Shown one piece after another: positions 26,978 through 37,066 of a stretch of DNA of 64,000 bases. The stretch's first letter is position 1. The number at the start of each line of letters is the position of its first letter. A program made the position numbers and the translations under genes. The notes beneath the pieces are model-generated. The model saw only the letters and a list, made by a program, of their open reading frames with translations, was not told where the DNA came from and searched no databases. The stretch lies in NCBI RefSeq assembly GCF_002836205.1, contig NZ_PJBE01000011.1, positions 1 through 64,000 of the forward strand, in the 5' to 3' direction. This DNA is from Shewanella sp. Choline-02u-19 (GTDB lineage Bacteria; Pseudomonadota; Gammaproteobacteria; Enterobacterales; Shewanellaceae).

Positions 26978-28378
26978 CTAGTAAGGTTTACGGATATCAA
27001 CAAAATGACCTGCAATAGCTGCAGCAGCGGCCATAGCGGGACTCACCAAGTGAGTGCGGCTACCTCGCCCTTGTCGACCTTCAAAGTTACGGTTACTCGT
27101 CGATGCGCAGCGATCGCCCGCTTCTAACTTATCGTCATTCATCGCTAAGCACATAGAGCACCCCGGTAGACGCCACTCAAAGCCAGCATCCAAAAATATC
27201 TTATCTAAGCCTTCCGCTTCTGCTTGCTCTTTCACAAGGCCAGAACCTGGCACCACTATCGCAGTCACGCCTTGGGCAACTTGACGCCCTTTAGCATGTA
27301 CCGCAGCAGCGCGAAGGTCCTCAATACGAGAGTTAGTACATGAACCGATAAACACCTTATTAATGTCTACATCTGTCATTAAGGTGCCTGCGCTCAAATC
27401 AACATATTTAAGGGCTTTCTCGATACTTGAACGAACCGTTGAATTGATGGCATCAATTGGATTAGGCACCAATTGGTCAATCGCCACCACTTGTCCAGGG
27501 TTGGTTCCCCAAGTTAACTGTGGAGCAATATCGCCCGCTTCAAGCGTCACCGTCGCATCAAATACTGCATCATCGTCTGTTTTCAATTGCGCCCAAGCCG
27601 CAACGGCTTGCTCCCAATTGTCGCCTTTTGGTGCGAATTCACGACCCTTAATGTACGCAGCGGTGGTTGCGTCAGGGGCTATCATGCCCGCTTTGGCGCC
27701 CATCTCGATGGCCATGTTACACACGGTCATGCGGCCTTCCATGCTAAGCGCTTCAATGGCTTCGCCACAAAACTCAACCACGTAGCCCGTACCGCCGTCC
27801 ATGCCAATCTTACCAATAACTGCCAATACGATATCTTTTGCGGTAATGCCATCAGCAACGTGGCCACGCACTTCAATCTTCATCGTCTTGGCTTTTAGCT
27901 GACGTAACGTCTGCGTTGCCATCACATGTTCAACTTCCGAGGTACCGATACCAAATGCTAACGCCCCAAAAGCGCCGTGAGTTGCAGTATGTGAATCGCC
28001 ACATACAATCACAGTGCCCGGTAAGGTAATACCCAGTTCAGGGCCCATTACATGCACAATACCTTGGTTCTTATGATGAATATCATAAAGACGCACACCA
28101 AACTCTTTACAGTTGCGCTCCAAGGTTTGCACTTGAGTGCGCGCCATAATACTTAAGGCATCCAAGCTAGCACTGGTCGTTGAGGTGTTATGGTCCATGG
28201 TGGCAAAAGTTTTTTCTGGGGCGCGCATTTTGCGACCCGCCACTTGCAAACCACTAAATGCTTGAGGCGAGGTCACTTCATGGACGAGATGTCTATCGAC
28301 ATAGATAATCGGTGCTTCACCTTTTGTCGCCACCACAATATGGTCATCCCATACCTTTTCATATAACGTCTTAGCCAT
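26978..28378 (-). CDS. leuC: 3-isopropylmalate dehydratase large subunit LeuC
   Basis: The catalytic, [4Fe-4S]-containing subunit of isopropylmalate isomerase. It has 466 residues. The cluster ligands are visible as the Cys in IGSCTNSRIEDL and the two Cys in PGCSMCLAMN. The substrate region GDSHTATHGAFGALAFGIG lies near 130-148. It is 2 bp downstream of leuB. Confidence 0.97.
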   Translation of the reverse strand: MAKTLYEKVWDDHIVVATKGEAPIIYVDRHLVHEVTSPQAFSGLQVAGRKMRAPEKTFATMDHNTSTTSASLDALSIMARTQVQTLERNCKEFGVRLYDIHHKNQGIVHVMGPELGITLPGTVIVCGDSHTATHGAFGALAFGIGTSEVEHVMATQTLRQLKAKTMKIEVRGHVADGITAKDIVLAVIGKIGMDGGTGYVVEFCGEAIEALSMEGRMTVCNMAIEMGAKAGMIAPDATTAAYIKGREFAPKGDNWEQAVAAWAQLKTDDDAVFDATVTLEAGDIAPQLTWGTNPGQVVAIDQLVPNPIDAINSTVRSSIEKALKYVDLSAGTLMTDVDINKVFIGSCTNSRIEDLRAAAVHAKGRQVAQGVTAIVVPGSGLVKEQAEAEGLDKIFLDAGFEWRLPGCSMCLAMNDDKLEAGDRCASTSNRNFEGRQGRGSRTHLVSPAMAAAAAIAGHFVDIRKPY

Positions 28379-28380
28379 TG

Positions 28381-29475
28381 TTAAACACCTTCTCTTACAA
28401 GCTGAGCAATATAATCGCCCATTTGGCGGGTTGATTTTGCATTGTGACGCTCCTCAGCTGGCAGTAATTCACCGGTTAAATAACCGTCACCTAATGCTTT
28501 ACCTACCGCTAACTCTATCGCCGTTGCGGCTGCTTCTTGCTTTAAGCTATGGCGCAATAACAAAGCTGCAGACAAAATCTGCGCCACTGGATTGGCAATA
28601 CCTTGACCCGCAATATCTGGCGCACTGCCGCCAGCGGGCTCATACAAACCGAAACCTGAACTGTTCATACTGATAGACGATAGTAAGCCCATAGATCCGG
28701 TTAGCATGGCTATCTCGTCAGAGATGATATCGCCAAATAAGTTAGAACAGAGCATCACATCAAACTCATTGGGGCGACGTAATAGTTGCATGGTCGCATT
28801 ATCAATATAGATATGTTCAAGCTCAACATCTGGATAATCTTTCGCTACCGTTTCAACAACTTCACGCCATAACACTGAACATGCCAGCACATTCGCTTTA
28901 TCAACGGAGGTGACTTTTTTACGACGACCTTGAGCGGTCTCAAAAGCAATTTTAGCAATACGGGTGATCTCTTTACGGCTATAACGCATGGTATCAAACG
29001 CTTCTTCGTTTTCACCTTCGCCCTGACGGCCTTTAGGCTTACCAAAATAGATACCACTGGTGAGTTCTCGCACGCAAAGTATATCAAATCCACGTGATGA
29101 AATATCACTGCGCAGCGGTGACATATGCTCAAGCCCAGCATGTAATTTAGCCGGACGCATATTACAGAACAGCTCAAAGTGACCACGCAACGGCAATAAT
29201 GCTCCACGCTCTGGTTGATCATTTGGCGCTAAGTGTTCCCACTTAGGACCGCCTACTGAACCAAAAAGAATAGCGTCAGCGGCTTCACAGCCTTTAAGAG
29301 TCGCCTCCGGTAACGGGCAACCTTGATTATCAATCGCGGCGCCGCCAACATCGTAGTCAGTATATTCAATAGAAAGAGCAAAGCGTTCCTCAATAGCCGT
29401 AAGTACTTTACGGGCTTCTGCCATGACTTCAGGACCAATCCCATCTCCAGCTAACACTGCTATTTGATAACTCAT
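28381..29475 (-). CDS. leuB: 3-isopropylmalate dehydrogenase LeuB
   Basis: This NAD-dependent beta-decarboxylating dehydrogenase makes 2-ketoisocaproate, the precursor of leucine. It has 364 residues with LAGDGIGPEV (about 8-17), CVRELTSGIYFG (about 135-146) and the catalytic NLFGDIISDE (about 246-255). A 71-bp gap separates it from leuA. Confidence 0.97.
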   Translation of the reverse strand: MSYQIAVLAGDGIGPEVMAEARKVLTAIEERFALSIEYTDYDVGGAAIDNQGCPLPEATLKGCEAADAILFGSVGGPKWEHLAPNDQPERGALLPLRGHFELFCNMRPAKLHAGLEHMSPLRSDISSRGFDILCVRELTSGIYFGKPKGRQGEGENEEAFDTMRYSRKEITRIAKIAFETAQGRRKKVTSVDKANVLACSVLWREVVETVAKDYPDVELEHIYIDNATMQLLRRPNEFDVMLCSNLFGDIISDEIAMLTGSMGLLSSISMNSSGFGLYEPAGGSAPDIAGQGIANPVAQILSAALLLRHSLKQEAAATAIELAVGKALGDGYLTGELLPAEERHNAKSTRQMGDYIAQLVREGV

Positions 29476-29546
29476 ACGACAACTATCTCCTTTAAATTTT
29501 TCTTATATTCAAATCGGGTACATCAAACTATTGCTATGTTTAAAGC

Positions 29547-31118
29547 CTAAACACAGCCGAGTTCTTGCTTATTCTGTTTAATCTTCTGCTTACAATCAGC
29601 GACTTTATCGGCTCGCCAAGTAAGGTTCATCACATGAACTAATGCTTTAGCCGAGGCTTCAACAACGTCTGTGGCAAGTCCGACACCGTGGAAGTTCTGC
29701 TGACGATAACTGGCGGTAATATCGACCTGACCCAGTGCATTCTGCCCTTCGCCTTTCGCGCCAAGCTGGTAGCTAGTGATGTCTATCTCACAGCCACTTG
29801 CACGAGCAACCGCTTTATAAGCTGCATCGACAGGGCCATTACCAATAGCCGCTTCGGTAATCGTTTGACCATTGACTTCAATTTTAACGGTGGCTGTAGC
29901 GCTGCCTTCGGTAGAATCTGAATGCACCACTAACTGCTGTAGCTTAAAATGATCATCATCTTCCGCTTGTGCTTCCATAAAGGCTAACGCTTCAAGATCG
30001 TAATCAAACACCTGGCCTTTTTTGTCCGCCAACACTAAGAAATCGTTATATAGCACGTCCATGTCGTAATCTTGCTCGCTATAACCGAGTTCACTCATAC
30101 GATGCTTAATAACATGTCTTCCAGAGCGTGACGTCATGTTCAGATTGCTACGGTTTAAGCCGATACTTTCTGGTGTCATAATCTCGTAGGTATTTTTCGC
30201 TTTTAACATACCATCTTGATGAATACCGGAAGAGTGTGTGAAGGCGTTAGCACCCACAATGGCTTTGTTTGCCTGCACTGGCATATTACAAAGCTGGCTC
30301 ACCAAACTCGAAGTACGATGGATCTCTTTGGCATTAATGCCTGTCTCTAGACCCAAAGTGCCTTTACGGGTCGACAAAATCATCGCGATCTCTTCTAACG
30401 AACAGTTACCGGCACGCTCACCAATACCGTTGACGGTACACTCAATTTGGCGGGCACCGTGCTGCACTGCAGTTATAGAGTTAGCCACCGACAAACCAAG
30501 GTCGTCATGACAATGAACCGAGATAACGGCTTGGTCGATATTAGGTACTCGGTTAAACAAGGTTTGAATAATGCCACCGAATTCACTCGGTACGGTGTAA
30601 CCGACAGTATCAGGAATGTTTATGGTGCGAGCACCAGCCTTAATGGCCTCTTCAACCATTCTGCAAAGGTTATCAATAGGGGTTCGACCAGCATCTTCAC
30701 ATGAGAATTCAACATCATCGGTAAAGCGGCGCGCATACTTAACAGCAGCCACTGCCATTTCCAATACTTGATCAAAAGAACGCTTAAGCTTACTTTCAAC
30801 GTGAATGGTTGAGGTTGATATAAAGGTATGGATACGGAACTGATCAGCAACCGATAAGGCTTGTGCGGCTGCATCGATATCTTTTTCTAATGCCCTTGCT
30901 AGTGCACAAACACGGCTATTCTTTACCGTTCTAGCAATCGTCTGCACCGACTTAAAATCACCCGGTGATGACACCGGAAAACCAACTTCCATGATATCAA
31001 CGCCAAGACGTTCTAAGGCCAACGCAATTTGAAGCTTTTCTTTAACCGTTAAACTAGCAGCTAATGCTTGCTCGCCATCACGTAGTGTCGTGTCAAATAT
31101 AATCACGCGGTTAGACAT
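29547..31118 (-). CDS. leuA: 2-isopropylmalate synthase LeuA
   Basis: The first committed enzyme of leucine synthesis condenses acetyl-CoA with 2-ketoisovalerate. It has 523 residues: the TIM-barrel with DTTLRDGEQAL (about 9-19) and metal motif HCHDDLGLSVAN (about 203-214), and the C-terminal regulatory domain (about 390-523) that mediates leucine inhibition. It is preceded by a leader peptide and attenuator. Confidence 0.97.
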   Translation of the reverse strand: MSNRVIIFDTTLRDGEQALAASLTVKEKLQIALALERLGVDIMEVGFPVSSPGDFKSVQTIARTVKNSRVCALARALEKDIDAAAQALSVADQFRIHTFISTSTIHVESKLKRSFDQVLEMAVAAVKYARRFTDDVEFSCEDAGRTPIDNLCRMVEEAIKAGARTINIPDTVGYTVPSEFGGIIQTLFNRVPNIDQAVISVHCHDDLGLSVANSITAVQHGARQIECTVNGIGERAGNCSLEEIAMILSTRKGTLGLETGINAKEIHRTSSLVSQLCNMPVQANKAIVGANAFTHSSGIHQDGMLKAKNTYEIMTPESIGLNRSNLNMTSRSGRHVIKHRMSELGYSEQDYDMDVLYNDFLVLADKKGQVFDYDLEALAFMEAQAEDDDHFKLQQLVVHSDSTEGSATATVKIEVNGQTITEAAIGNGPVDAAYKAVARASGCEIDITSYQLGAKGEGQNALGQVDITASYRQQNFHGVGLATDVVEASAKALVHVMNLTWRADKVADCKQKIKQNKQELGCV

Positions 31119-31174
31119 CTATTATCTCCATTGAACTTCAAACGTTCAGTTATGCTTTCAGGCAATTTAAATAC

Positions 31175-31204
31175 AAAAAACCCCGCGTATTATGCGCGGG
31201 GTTT
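31175..31204 (-). terminator. Transcription attenuator of the leu operon
   Basis: A GC-rich stem (CCCCGCG at 31181-31187 with CGCGGGG at 31195-31201, extended by three A-T pairs, 7-nt loop) is followed on the minus strand by a T run. It lies between the leader peptide and leuA, the position of a classical attenuator. Ribosome stalling at Leu codons would prevent its formation. Confidence 0.85.
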
Positions 31205-31234
31205 ATAAATGCTGGCTTTCTCAAGCGTGTAGCA

Positions 31235-31303
31235 CTATATCCGCCGCGCAGTGACTGCGAGAATGAGAATGAGGAGTCGGAATAGTGTGCTTGTGTGTTT
31301 CAT
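31235..31303 (-). CDS. leuL: leu operon leader peptide LeuL
   Basis: This 22-codon frame reads MKHTSTLFRLLILILAVTA then RRI and stop. Five of nine consecutive codons (residues 7-15) are Leu and two are Ile, the composition expected for a ribosome-stalling leader. It begins about 59 bp after the predicted -10, and its stop lies about 30 bp before the attenuator stem. The ribosome site is weak. The function is inferred from position and composition. Confidence 0.8.
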   Translation of the reverse strand: MKHTSTLFRLLILILAVTARRI

Positions 31304-31361
31304 CAATGATTATTCATCTTTATTAAATAAATATTCCAGCATGAGTTGCTGACAGAGTTAA

Positions 31362-31390
31362 TTTTTAACGCGACCAGCCATCTGTGTCAA
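31362..31390 (-). promoter_or_regulatory. Promoter of the leu operon
   Basis: On the minus strand, a perfect -35 TTGACA (31390 to 31385) and a -10 TAAAAA (31367 to 31362) are separated by 17 bp. Transcription would begin near 31355, about 50 nt before the leader peptide. The divergent gene at 31636 has its own TATAAT at 31577-31582. Confidence 0.7.
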
Positions 31391-31635
31391 GTCTAAATTG
31401 CTCAACTTCAGCATTTAACAAGCCTAACATTGCTTACGCAAATGACAATAGCGACACTTAAAGTCAACAACAAACACTATCTCGAGATATTATTGCTAAG
31501 CAGCACCGAAAATAGAGTGATGTCGCAATATTCTCAACTGTTCAGCTTTTTTATGCATATTTTTAGATAAAATGGTTATAATAGCTCCGTTCTGCTAATG
31601 GAAAGCGGATTGAAGAGTTACCACTGGAGCTAAAA

Positions 31636-33384
31636 ATGGATTTTAGGATCATCGTTCTTTGTCTGGCATGCTGGGTTTCGCCAGTATATGCGGGCACGTT
31701 AGAACAACTTGATCAATTAAATACCCTTGTATTTCAATATCCAAGTCAAGCATTGTCAGAGATTAATACGCTCGAAAGTCACTTTGAGGGGGTAGTAAGA
31801 TCAGACTCTATATTAATGCGCTTAAGTGCGCTTAAATGTGAATCCTATATTCAACTTGGCGAAAATGCGGCAGCAGTCAATCTCGCACGTTTAAGCGAAG
31901 CTAGGGCAAAACAATTAGGACTTGAACAAGCTCGGCCCTACTTTTTAAACTGTATGGCGCAAGCTTATGCAAACTTCGGTGACTATCAACAAGCATTACC
32001 GCTGTTATACTCCTCTATTTCATTGTCACGTCAGCTAAAACAGCCTCAAGCGTTGATAGGTGGCCTCTGGCTAAGAAGCCTGCTTAATGCCAATGTTAAT
32101 CACAACAACGCGGCCATTGAAGATCTACGATTAGCCCTCGATATCTATCCAGACATTACTCAACAAAAACAAAAATGGACTTGGCCGCCTAAAGGCTACC
32201 TATACACATCAATGGCCAAACAGTTGGCGGAGATAGGCGAACAAAAAGAGGCAGAGAAAAACTTGAAAAAAGCCTTGAATGAAGAGACAACACAAGGAAA
32301 AGTTTTACTTTTTATTGCGCTCGATATGGCAAGATTCGCCCAGCAAAATCAACAACCAAACCTGCGTAATAAGTATACTCAGATAGCAAGAGTCAAGCTC
32401 GCCGAGTTAAGCACACCGTTGGAGCTTGCGATTGCTTACAAAACAATTGCACTTATTGATTTTGACAGCGGGAAATACAGTAGCGCAGAACAATTATTAA
32501 ACCTCAGTTTAAGTACATTTCGTAAGGAAGCTGATGCTATTAACACCATTAGTGTTTTATGGCTAAATGCCCAAGTTAATCTAAAGCGGGATAATGAAGC
32601 TGCGGGTTTGACACTAATGGAACAAGCAATATCATTGGCGAAGGACAATGCTCGTTACTCAGATTTAAAGAATTGCTATGCCACTTTGGCGACTTACTTT
32701 GCAGAGCAGGGAAAGTTCTCACTCGCGTATCAATATCAGCTTAAACAATTAGAGGCTCTCGAAAATGAAACGCTATCGATTAAGAATATTTGGTTATCTC
32801 AGCTAAAGGCAGATTTAAGCCGTAAAGAGCAGATAACCCCGCCAACACACTCCCTTATCACGGCAACAACATCCAATGGGATAATGCTCAGTTCTTTTTT
32901 CCCTATCGCGTTAGTGATCGTCAGTTTGGTTATATTCATCACTTGGTACCAAAGAAAACTACCGCAACAAAAACAAACTGAACACCTCGTAGTCAATCTT
33001 GACACCAAGATGGATAAGAAGAAATCTCTTGAAGATCTGCTCAATATCAATAAACAGGCTGGCTACCCTTTGTCCTTATTAGTCTTTAATCCCAAGCATA
33101 TTATTGCTGCTGATGTGCCGATTGTTATAGAACAACTACAAACAAAGTTGCGGGAACAAGATGTGTTATTACAGCAATCTGATCAGCAGATCATCATCAT
33201 GCTGCCGCATACATCAGAGCAGGGTGCGATGAATGTGATTAAGCAGCTATCGAGTACCATTTCAGTGTGGCAAGAAGAGAGCAAAGTCAATATTGGCCTA
33301 GCATCTATGCAACAGTTTGATGATCTGCATTCAATGATAAAGCGAGCCAATATTAACCAACTGAGAAAGCTAAAAACGAACTAA
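31636..33384 (+). CDS. TPR membrane protein with a degenerate GGDEF-like C-terminus
   Basis: This is a 582-residue protein. A signal peptide (cleavage after VYA, residue 19) leads to a long periplasmic helical array of tetratricopeptide-type repeats (about 25-380), one membrane helix (about 412-436) and a cytoplasmic domain of about 130 residues. The layout copies TPR-GGDEF diguanylate cyclases common in Shewanella. However, where GGDEF should stand there is QQSDQQIIIMLP (about 514-525), so no catalytic signature remains. It may be a sensor or scaffold without cyclase activity. A TATAAT box lies at 31577-31582, about 50 bp upstream. It is divergent from leu and convergent with recQ. Confidence 0.75.
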   Translation: MDFRIIVLCLACWVSPVYAGTLEQLDQLNTLVFQYPSQALSEINTLESHFEGVVRSDSILMRLSALKCESYIQLGENAAAVNLARLSEARAKQLGLEQARPYFLNCMAQAYANFGDYQQALPLLYSSISLSRQLKQPQALIGGLWLRSLLNANVNHNNAAIEDLRLALDIYPDITQQKQKWTWPPKGYLYTSMAKQLAEIGEQKEAEKNLKKALNEETTQGKVLLFIALDMARFAQQNQQPNLRNKYTQIARVKLAELSTPLELAIAYKTIALIDFDSGKYSSAEQLLNLSLSTFRKEADAINTISVLWLNAQVNLKRDNEAAGLTLMEQAISLAKDNARYSDLKNCYATLATYFAEQGKFSLAYQYQLKQLEALENETLSIKNIWLSQLKADLSRKEQITPPTHSLITATTSNGIMLSSFFPIALVIVSLVIFITWYQRKLPQQKQTEHLVVNLDTKMDKKKSLEDLLNINKQAGYPLSLLVFNPKHIIAADVPIVIEQLQTKLREQDVLLQQSDQQIIIMLPHTSEQGAMNVIKQLSSTISVWQEESKVNIGLASMQQFDDLHSMIKRANINQLRKLKTN

Positions 33385-33394
33385 ACCAAGCTCA

Positions 33395-35218
33395 TTATCC
33401 TTCGGCTAAGTAGTTTTCAATCTCATCTAAAAACTCACCACCAAAACGTTCTAATTTTCGCTCACCAACACCATTAACCGCCAGTAACTCAGCGGGACTG
33501 GTGGGTAAAATAGAGGCCATCTCAGCTAAAGTGGCATCGTTAAACACCAAATATGGCGGTACATCTAGCTCCTCGGCCATGGTGCGTCTCAATAACTTAA
33601 GCCTGGCAAAGAGTTTACGATCATAATTGATTGGCGCTTTAGGATTATGGCCACGGCGCTTAGTGGTTTGAATGACGATTCTTGGCTCAGCCAGTAATAA
33701 CTCAACTTCGCCTTTTAATACCGTTCGTGCTGAAGGGTTAAGGGTAACCGAAGAGCCACGAGTGATATCTTGGTTAGCAAGCCCTAGATGGATAAGCTGA
33801 CGAATGACACTTAACCAATGTTCATGGCTTTTCTCTTTACCTATTCCCCAGGTCGAAAGTTTGTTGTGCCCCCGCTCCATCACAGTGGCCGCTTTAGAAC
33901 CTCTCAGCACTTCAATCAGGTGGTTCACACCAAAACGTTGCCCGAGTCGATAAATGCACGACAGCACTTTTTGGGCATCTTGAATGCCATTGTATTTTTT
34001 CGGTGGGTCCAAACAAATATCACAGTTACCGCATGGCTCTAACGCGCTTTCATCAAAATAGTGCAGCAAGACTTGGCGACGACATGTCTGCGCCTCAGCG
34101 AAGGCAGCCATAGTGTTGAGCTTATGAAACTCTACCTGTTGCTGCGGCCCGGGTTCCGATTGATCAATAAGATGCCTAACTCTACCGATGTCGGCAGGGT
34201 CAAATAACATCAGCGCTTCGGAGTCCAGACCGTCTCGACCTGCTCGGCCCGTTTCTTGGTAATAAGCTTCAACGCTTTTAGGAATATCGTAGTGCACCAC
34301 GTAACGCACGTTAGACTTATTGATCCCCATGCCGAAGGCCACGGTTGCCACGACAATATCCAGTTGATCTTTTAGAAAGCGATCTTGCACATTAGCTCGC
34401 TCTTCTTGAGTGCGACCAGCATGATACGCTTCAGCCTGATGCCCCTGCAGGCGCAAACGATCAGCCACCTCGTCCACTCGGCGACGACTGCTACAATAAA
34501 CGATGCCACTGTTACCATTTTGCGCATCAATAAACTGCCGCAACTGATTAGCCGCATTGAGCTTTTCAGCGACGGTATAGCGAATATTAGGTCTATCGAA
34601 GCTCGTCAGTAGCGAGAATGGCTTTATCGTCAATCGCTCACAGATATCCACCCGTGTGGCATTATCTGCCGTGGCGGTTAATGCCATGATAGGCACCTGA
34701 GGAAATTGCTGCCGTAATCGGCCAAGCGCTGCATATTCAGGTCTAAAATCATGGCCCCATTGCGAAATACAATGCGCTTCGTCAATGGCGAATAAAGAGA
34801 TATTTAGCTCATGGAGCCGGTCGATAAAGCTTGCTTGCAGTAATCGCTCAGGTGAAACATAAAGTAATTTTAGCTCGCCATAACGCATCTGCTGCAAAAT
34901 CTTTAGGCTCTCTTCCCTAGGTTGAGACGAGTTAAGATAAGCAGCGGCCACGCCAGTCTGAGTCAGGCTGTCGACTTGATCCTTCATTAACGATATCAGT
35001 GGTGACACCACTATCGTTAAACCTGAAAGTTGCAATGCCGGCAGCTGATAACACAGGCTTTTACCACCGCCAGTAGGCATGATCACTAAGCAGTCTTGTC
35101 CAGCGCAGATCTGTTCAATGACTTCACGCTGACCGTCTCTAAACGTGCGATATCCAAAGACAGACTGAAGGCTTGCTGATAACTGATCGACCGGTTGTTC
35201 GATTGCCACCTTATCCAT
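33395..35218 (-). CDS. recQ: ATP-dependent DNA helicase RecQ
   Basis: A 3'-5' helicase of the RecF recombination-repair pathway. It has 607 residues with Walker A MPTGGGKSLCYQ (about 48-59), the box IDEAHCISQWGHDFRPEY, the RQC zinc-binding Cys set (CRRQ, then CGNCDIC near 379-403) and a C-terminal HRDC domain (about 525-600). In E. coli, recQ also neighbours yigI and rarD, as here. Confidence 0.97.
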   Translation of the reverse strand: MDKVAIEQPVDQLSASLQSVFGYRTFRDGQREVIEQICAGQDCLVIMPTGGGKSLCYQLPALQLSGLTIVVSPLISLMKDQVDSLTQTGVAAAYLNSSQPREESLKILQQMRYGELKLLYVSPERLLQASFIDRLHELNISLFAIDEAHCISQWGHDFRPEYAALGRLRQQFPQVPIMALTATADNATRVDICERLTIKPFSLLTSFDRPNIRYTVAEKLNAANQLRQFIDAQNGNSGIVYCSSRRRVDEVADRLRLQGHQAEAYHAGRTQEERANVQDRFLKDQLDIVVATVAFGMGINKSNVRYVVHYDIPKSVEAYYQETGRAGRDGLDSEALMLFDPADIGRVRHLIDQSEPGPQQQVEFHKLNTMAAFAEAQTCRRQVLLHYFDESALEPCGNCDICLDPPKKYNGIQDAQKVLSCIYRLGQRFGVNHLIEVLRGSKAATVMERGHNKLSTWGIGKEKSHEHWLSVIRQLIHLGLANQDITRGSSVTLNPSARTVLKGEVELLLAEPRIVIQTTKRRGHNPKAPINYDRKLFARLKLLRRTMAEELDVPPYLVFNDATLAEMASILPTSPAELLAVNGVGERKLERFGGEFLDEIENYLAEG

Positions 35219-35391
35219 AGTGAACCTGTGTTAAATATAAGGCCGACCATTCTAATGGAGCGAACTGCCGTTGTCTCTCCCCAAACGGTTTATCGATTGA
35301 AATTTAAACTTGCAACACAGGCTCCATTAGCGATAGATTAAATGCTCTAACACTAAGCGATTGATCCTAAAAGAAACAAGCAGGGAGCAAA

Positions 35392-35856
35392 ATGAGTAAT
35401 ATTATTCAACAAGAAACATTACGCAGGGTCGCTGAGGTGTTTGACCAACATGTGCCGTTTCACAACTTACTCGGCATGGATATCAAACGTTATGATGTGG
35501 AAGGCGTTGAAGTTGTCGTCAAAATGAAGCCGGAATTGATTGGTAATATCCATCAGAAAATATTGCATGGTGGCGTTACGGCAACCGTGCTTGATGTTGT
35601 TGGCGGATTAACGGCTTTTTCTGGCCTAGTCGCTAGTCGTGATGACTGGAGTATCGAAGAGTTAGAGAAACGTATTCAAACCTTAAGCACCATCGATCTT
35701 AGAATCGATTATTTACGTCCAGGACGTGGCGAGATTTTTACCGGGACTGGTACCGTCATTCGCGCAGGCAATCGAGTGTCAGTTTCCAGAATGGAACTGC
35801 ATAATGAAAAAGGCGATCATATTGCTTTCGGCACAGGCACTTATATGGTTGGCTAA
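35392..35856 (+). CDS. yigI: YigI-type acyl-CoA thioesterase
   Basis: A 154-residue single hotdog-fold protein with the PaaI/YigI-like motif HGGVTATVLDVVGG (about 63-76) on the hotdog helix. In E. coli, YigI hydrolyses medium- and long-chain acyl-CoA. It lies beside recQ and rarD, the same neighbourhood as in E. coli, which supports orthology. The ATG is preceded by GCAGGGAGC about 5 nt upstream. Confidence 0.8.
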   Translation: MSNIIQQETLRRVAEVFDQHVPFHNLLGMDIKRYDVEGVEVVVKMKPELIGNIHQKILHGGVTATVLDVVGGLTAFSGLVASRDDWSIEELEKRIQTLSTIDLRIDYLRPGRGEIFTGTGTVIRAGNRVSVSRMELHNEKGDHIAFGTGTYMVG

Positions 35857-36109
35857 TCGAGACGAACGCATAATAAGCGATAGTGAAACGGCACTCATCG
35901 CTTTACGCTAACAAACATGACCGACTCAATACCAAACTCACGATAGCCATTTTTTTAAAAATGCTTATATGTCGCACTCTGCGCTCATGTGGCAGCATTT
36001 CTTTCCTCACTGTCACACGGCAGTGTGTAGATAAACACTTCGGCGAACTTGAGTCTGCGCCACTACGAGATTACAATTACGCCCTACTCCCTCTTTTTAG
36101 CACATTCTA

Positions 36110-36997
36110 ATGCAAGATATTGAACACCGTAAAGGCATCACATTTGCCATTTGCGCCTACACCCTATGGGGCTTCGCTCCGCTGTACTTTAAATTGCTAA
36201 CTGATGTGTCTGCAACTGAGATATTGTTGCACCGTGTACTTTGGTCATTTGTTTTTGTAGCGTTATTAATGAGCTTGTTTGGCGGCTTTAGTCGTGTCAG
36301 ACAACTATTAAAAAAGCCTAAACAATTAGCCGTTCTGTGTATCACCTCATTATTAATCGCCGCTAACTGGCTGCTGTTTATTTGGGCGGTGAATAACGAC
36401 CATATGCTCGATGCCAGTTTAGGTTACTTTATTAACCCTCTGGTTAATGTATTTTTAGCCATGCTTTTTCTCGGTGAGCGTTTGCGCAAACTGCAGTGGG
36501 CTGCGGTTTCTTTAGCCGCCATTGGTGTGTCGGTACAGCTAATTTCGTTTGGATCTATTCCACTAGTATCGCTTGCCTTAGCAGGCTCTTTTGCTTGTTA
36601 TGGATTACTGCGTAAGAAAGTCAATGTCGATGCAAAAACGGGCTTACTGGTTGAGACCGCGATTTTAATGCCAATTGCGCTGATTTATCTATTAAGCAAT
36701 ATGGGTGATTCAATGACGCATCTGTTGAACAATGACATGCATCTCAATCTATTATTGCTCGCAGCCGGTGTAGTGACAACGGTGCCACTATTGTGTTTTT
36801 CGGCGGCGGCAGTGCGGATCCCATTCACCATGCTCGGATTTTTTCAGTACATCGGACCCAGCATCATGTTTATTCTTGCAGTAAACTTGTTTAACGAGCC
36901 TTTTGATATAGAAAAAGGCATTACCTTTGCCTTTATTTGGGCAGCACTGGCCCTGTTTACTGTCGATATGTTCTATAAGCGAAAGCAAAAAAAGTAG
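36110..36997 (+). CDS. rarD: EamA-family transporter RarD
   Basis: A 295-residue inner-membrane protein with about ten transmembrane segments arranged as two EamA halves. The family signature ITFAICAYTLWGFAPLYFKL is near the N-terminus and the C-terminal tail is basic (YKRKQKK). RarD proteins were originally linked to chloramphenicol resistance, but the natural substrate is unknown. A terminator follows 14 bp after the stop. Confidence 0.9.
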   Translation: MQDIEHRKGITFAICAYTLWGFAPLYFKLLTDVSATEILLHRVLWSFVFVALLMSLFGGFSRVRQLLKKPKQLAVLCITSLLIAANWLLFIWAVNNDHMLDASLGYFINPLVNVFLAMLFLGERLRKLQWAAVSLAAIGVSVQLISFGSIPLVSLALAGSFACYGLLRKKVNVDAKTGLLVETAILMPIALIYLLSNMGDSMTHLLNNDMHLNLLLLAAGVVTTVPLLCFSAAAVRIPFTMLGFFQYIGPSIMFILAVNLFNEPFDIEKGITFAFIWAALALFTVDMFYKRKQKK

Positions 36998-37011
36998 GCT
37001 TTAAAAATACT

Positions 37012-37040
37012 AAAAAGCGAACCCTTAAGGTTCGCTTTTT
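37012..37040. terminator. Bidirectional terminator between rarD and the PH-like gene
   Basis: A 12-bp stem (AAAAAGCGAACC at 37012-37023, complement 37029-37040) with a 5-nt loop has a T run on the plus strand and an A run (T on minus) on the other side. It can serve both rarD and the convergent gene. Confidence 0.85.
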
Positions 37041-37066
37041 ACGTAATAGGTTTAGCTATACGAGGC

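Noticed and set aside
35883..36110. 75-codon plus-strand frame before rarD
   Set aside because: No ribosome site, irregular composition rich in Cys and Arg; the region looks like ordinary intergenic DNA.
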